Origin: JANMZR01 sp031383555
GTDB lineage: Bacteria > Bacteroidota > Bacteroidia > Cytophagales > Spirosomataceae
Assembly (NCBI GenBank): GCA_031383555.1
Contig: JANMZR010000048.1
Span: 1 to 35,917, forward strand
Direction: 5' to 3'
DNA length: 35,917 nt
This document shows positions 34,652 to 35,917 of this stretch, piece by piece. Numbering within the stretch: the first letter of the stretch is position 1; the number at the start of each line of letters is the position of its first letter. The position numbers were made by a program, and so were the translations under genes. The notes under the pieces were generated by a model, which worked only from the letters and a program-made list of their open reading frames with translations, did not search any database and was not told where the DNA came from.

Positions 34652-35662
34652 ATGAAAATCAAACAATTAACACAATTTTTCTGCTTATTATTTACCCTAT
34701 TTTTAGCAAATAATATTTTTGCGCAATTAGGTGTAAATGCAACTAATGCAGCACCCAATTCAAAAGCCATGCTCGATGTGGAAAGTGCCGATAAAGGGAT
34801 ACTAATTCCTCGCTTAAGTACTGCTGCCAGGGATGGTATTACAAGCCCCCCCGATGGACTGATGATATATAATAACCAAACCAAAAAGTTTAATTATTTC
34901 GACAATACTGTTTGGCAAGAGAGTCTTTTTGGCAACCAATGGAATGTCTCTGGCTCTAATATATCTTATAGCGGAGGTTTTGTGGGCATAGGAATTGCTT
35001 CACCTGCTCGTAATTTAGTCATAAATAGTGCTGCTGGGGTTGCGAGTAGTATTTTAATGCAGCAAACTGCTAGTACGGGTAATGGAGTAAATGATGGATT
35101 TTTATTAGGGAGCAATTCTCTATTGCAAGGGGAGATTTGGAATTTTGAAAATTCTGGATTAATTTTTGGTACTAATAATTTAGAAAGAATGAGAGTTACC
35201 AATACTGGAAATGTTGGAATTGGCGAACAAGTGCCTGATGAAAAACTGGAAGTAAACGGTAATGTAAAAGTAATTGGAAACTTAGGGGTTGGATTAGCGG
35301 GTGCAGCCACTCAAAAATTGGATGTGAATGGAAACGTTAAATTTAGTGGCGTGCTCAATAGAACCGCCACAGGTACAACTAATTTAGTACCCATTGCCTT
35401 TGGCACTGTTCAAGACAACAGCATAATACTATCAGGCTCAGGCAATTGGACAATTACAGACCTTGGTACAGGGCATAAGAAAATAACGGTAACAGGCGTT
35501 TCACTCAATATTAGCACTCATACAGTGGTAGGTTCTACTTTTGCAGGGGCACCTCGCTTTGCTAATTTTTTGATTATTACTGGCGAGCTTGAAGTATTTA
35601 CTTACACTGCAGCTCCTGTATTGTTTAATACACCTTTTAGTTTTGTGATTTATAGTGAGTAA
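34652..35662 (+). CDS. Exported fibre-like protein, head C, with NRTATG-type tip
   Basis: 336 residues. The signal peptide ends NIFAQ. Head C covers about 26-94 (SKAMLDVESADKGILIPRL, GLMIYNNQTKKFNYFDN). The NLVINS / NDGFLLGSN / GEIWNFENSGLIFGTNN module is shared with 27808 and 28792. Two NGNVK-type repeats (about 200-230) form the stalk. The tip runs from VLNRTATGTTNLVPIAFG to the end FSFVIYSE. The start and end of the tip match those of 27808 and 28792, while the middle has no visible similarity. There is no S74 domain. It is the last gene before element copy C. Confidence 0.85.
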   Translation: MKIKQLTQFFCLLFTLFLANNIFAQLGVNATNAAPNSKAMLDVESADKGILIPRLSTAARDGITSPPDGLMIYNNQTKKFNYFDNTVWQESLFGNQWNVSGSNISYSGGFVGIGIASPARNLVINSAAGVASSILMQQTASTGNGVNDGFLLGSNSLLQGEIWNFENSGLIFGTNNLERMRVTNTGNVGIGEQVPDEKLEVNGNVKVIGNLGVGLAGAATQKLDVNGNVKFSGVLNRTATGTTNLVPIAFGTVQDNSIILSGSGNWTITDLGTGHKKITVTGVSLNISTHTVVGSTFAGAPRFANFLIITGELEVFTYTAAPVLFNTPFSFVIYSE

Positions 35663-35684
35663 AGAGGATACATTTATAATCATT

Positions 35685-35905
35685 AAAGGCTTTGTTTAAG
35701 TGAATATATGATAAAAACGCCTGCAAAAAGACCCCTTCCGTCATTCGGCTTTGCCAGAATGCCAGAGCTTCGCTCGTAAGTTTCGCACTTTGTGCTCACT
35801 TATCCAAGGGAAGGATTGGCCAAATCCCCTCCTTGGAGGGGTGCCTGACGCAGTCGGCGGGGTGGGTTTTGCATTTTAACATATATTAAATTAAACAAAG
35901 CCTTT
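35685..35905 (-). repeat. Terminal-inverted-repeat (MITE-like) element, copy C, inverted
   Basis: Perfect 15-bp ends AAAGGCTTTGTTTAA (35685-35699) and TTAAACAAAGCCTTT (35891-35905). The interior is the reverse complement of copies A and B, but about 40 bases (about 35764-35803) replace the four-base CCAC of those copies. The replacement contains the small hairpins GAGCTTCGCTC and GCACTTTGTGC. The element is 221 bp and non-coding. Confidence 0.85.
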
Positions 35906-35917
35906 TGTTTTAATTAA

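Noticed and set aside
3985..35662. Prophage tail-fibre region
   Set aside because: Every fibre-like protein has an N-terminal signal peptide. There is no capsid, portal, terminase, tape measure or lysis gene, and no att site is seen.
1..35917. DGR reverse transcriptase and template repeat inside the window
   Set aside because: No protein with reverse transcriptase motifs is encoded here and I saw no AAC-rich near-copy of the region at 25080-25199. They must lie elsewhere if the DGR is real.

Overview
The window is AT-rich DNA from a member of the Bacteroidota. The evidence is two proteins with C-terminal type IX secretion (T9SS) sorting domains, promoters of the TTTG / TAnnTTTG kind, no clear Shine-Dalgarno sequences, a stand-alone LytTR regulator and a DUF3494 ice-binding-like protein. 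There are no rRNA, tRNA or core housekeeping genes. It reads as an accessory region that encodes cell-surface proteins.

Layout. 1-3790: a minus-strand secreted Asp-box propeller protein (240-3383) lies between two same-orientation copies of a short element with inverted-repeat ends (1-145 and 3606-3790). 3985-9080: four plus-strand fibre-like paralogues with one type of N-terminal head (head A). 9139-13076: a minus-strand island holding a DUF4143-type ATPase, a NarL-type response regulator and a TPR histidine kinase. 13283-23646: six more fibre-like genes, five with head B and one (20849) without a head. 23808-24113: the LytTR protein. 24207-35662: five fibre-like genes with head C. These are interleaved with a frameshifted DUF3494 protein, a decayed gene, an IS110 element and a GH20 hexosaminidase, and separated by a palindromic intergenic repeat. 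A third, inverted copy of the terminal element (35685-35905) closes the region.

The main content is a 15-member family of exported, probably trimeric fibre proteins. Each has a signal peptide, usually followed by a conserved head of about 80 residues, a stalk of NVGIGTxxP-type repeats and a variable C-terminus. Five end in a peptidase S74 intramolecular chaperone domain plus a coiled coil. Nine end in diverse predicted beta-sandwich tips. One ends in a DUF1566/C-type-lectin-like domain. Middle modules are shared between genes with different heads, which points to module shuffling.

Two observations stand out. First, the last 40 codons of the DUF1566 gene (25080-25199) look like the variable region of a diversity-generating retroelement whose template and reverse transcriptase are not in the window. 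Second, the IS110 element at 29812-31130 carries a recognisable bridge RNA in its left end. Its target loop matches the two halves of the intergenic repeat it sits in, and its donor loop matches the two ends of the element. Joining those ends in a circle would also create a Bacteroidota-type promoter facing the bridge RNA.
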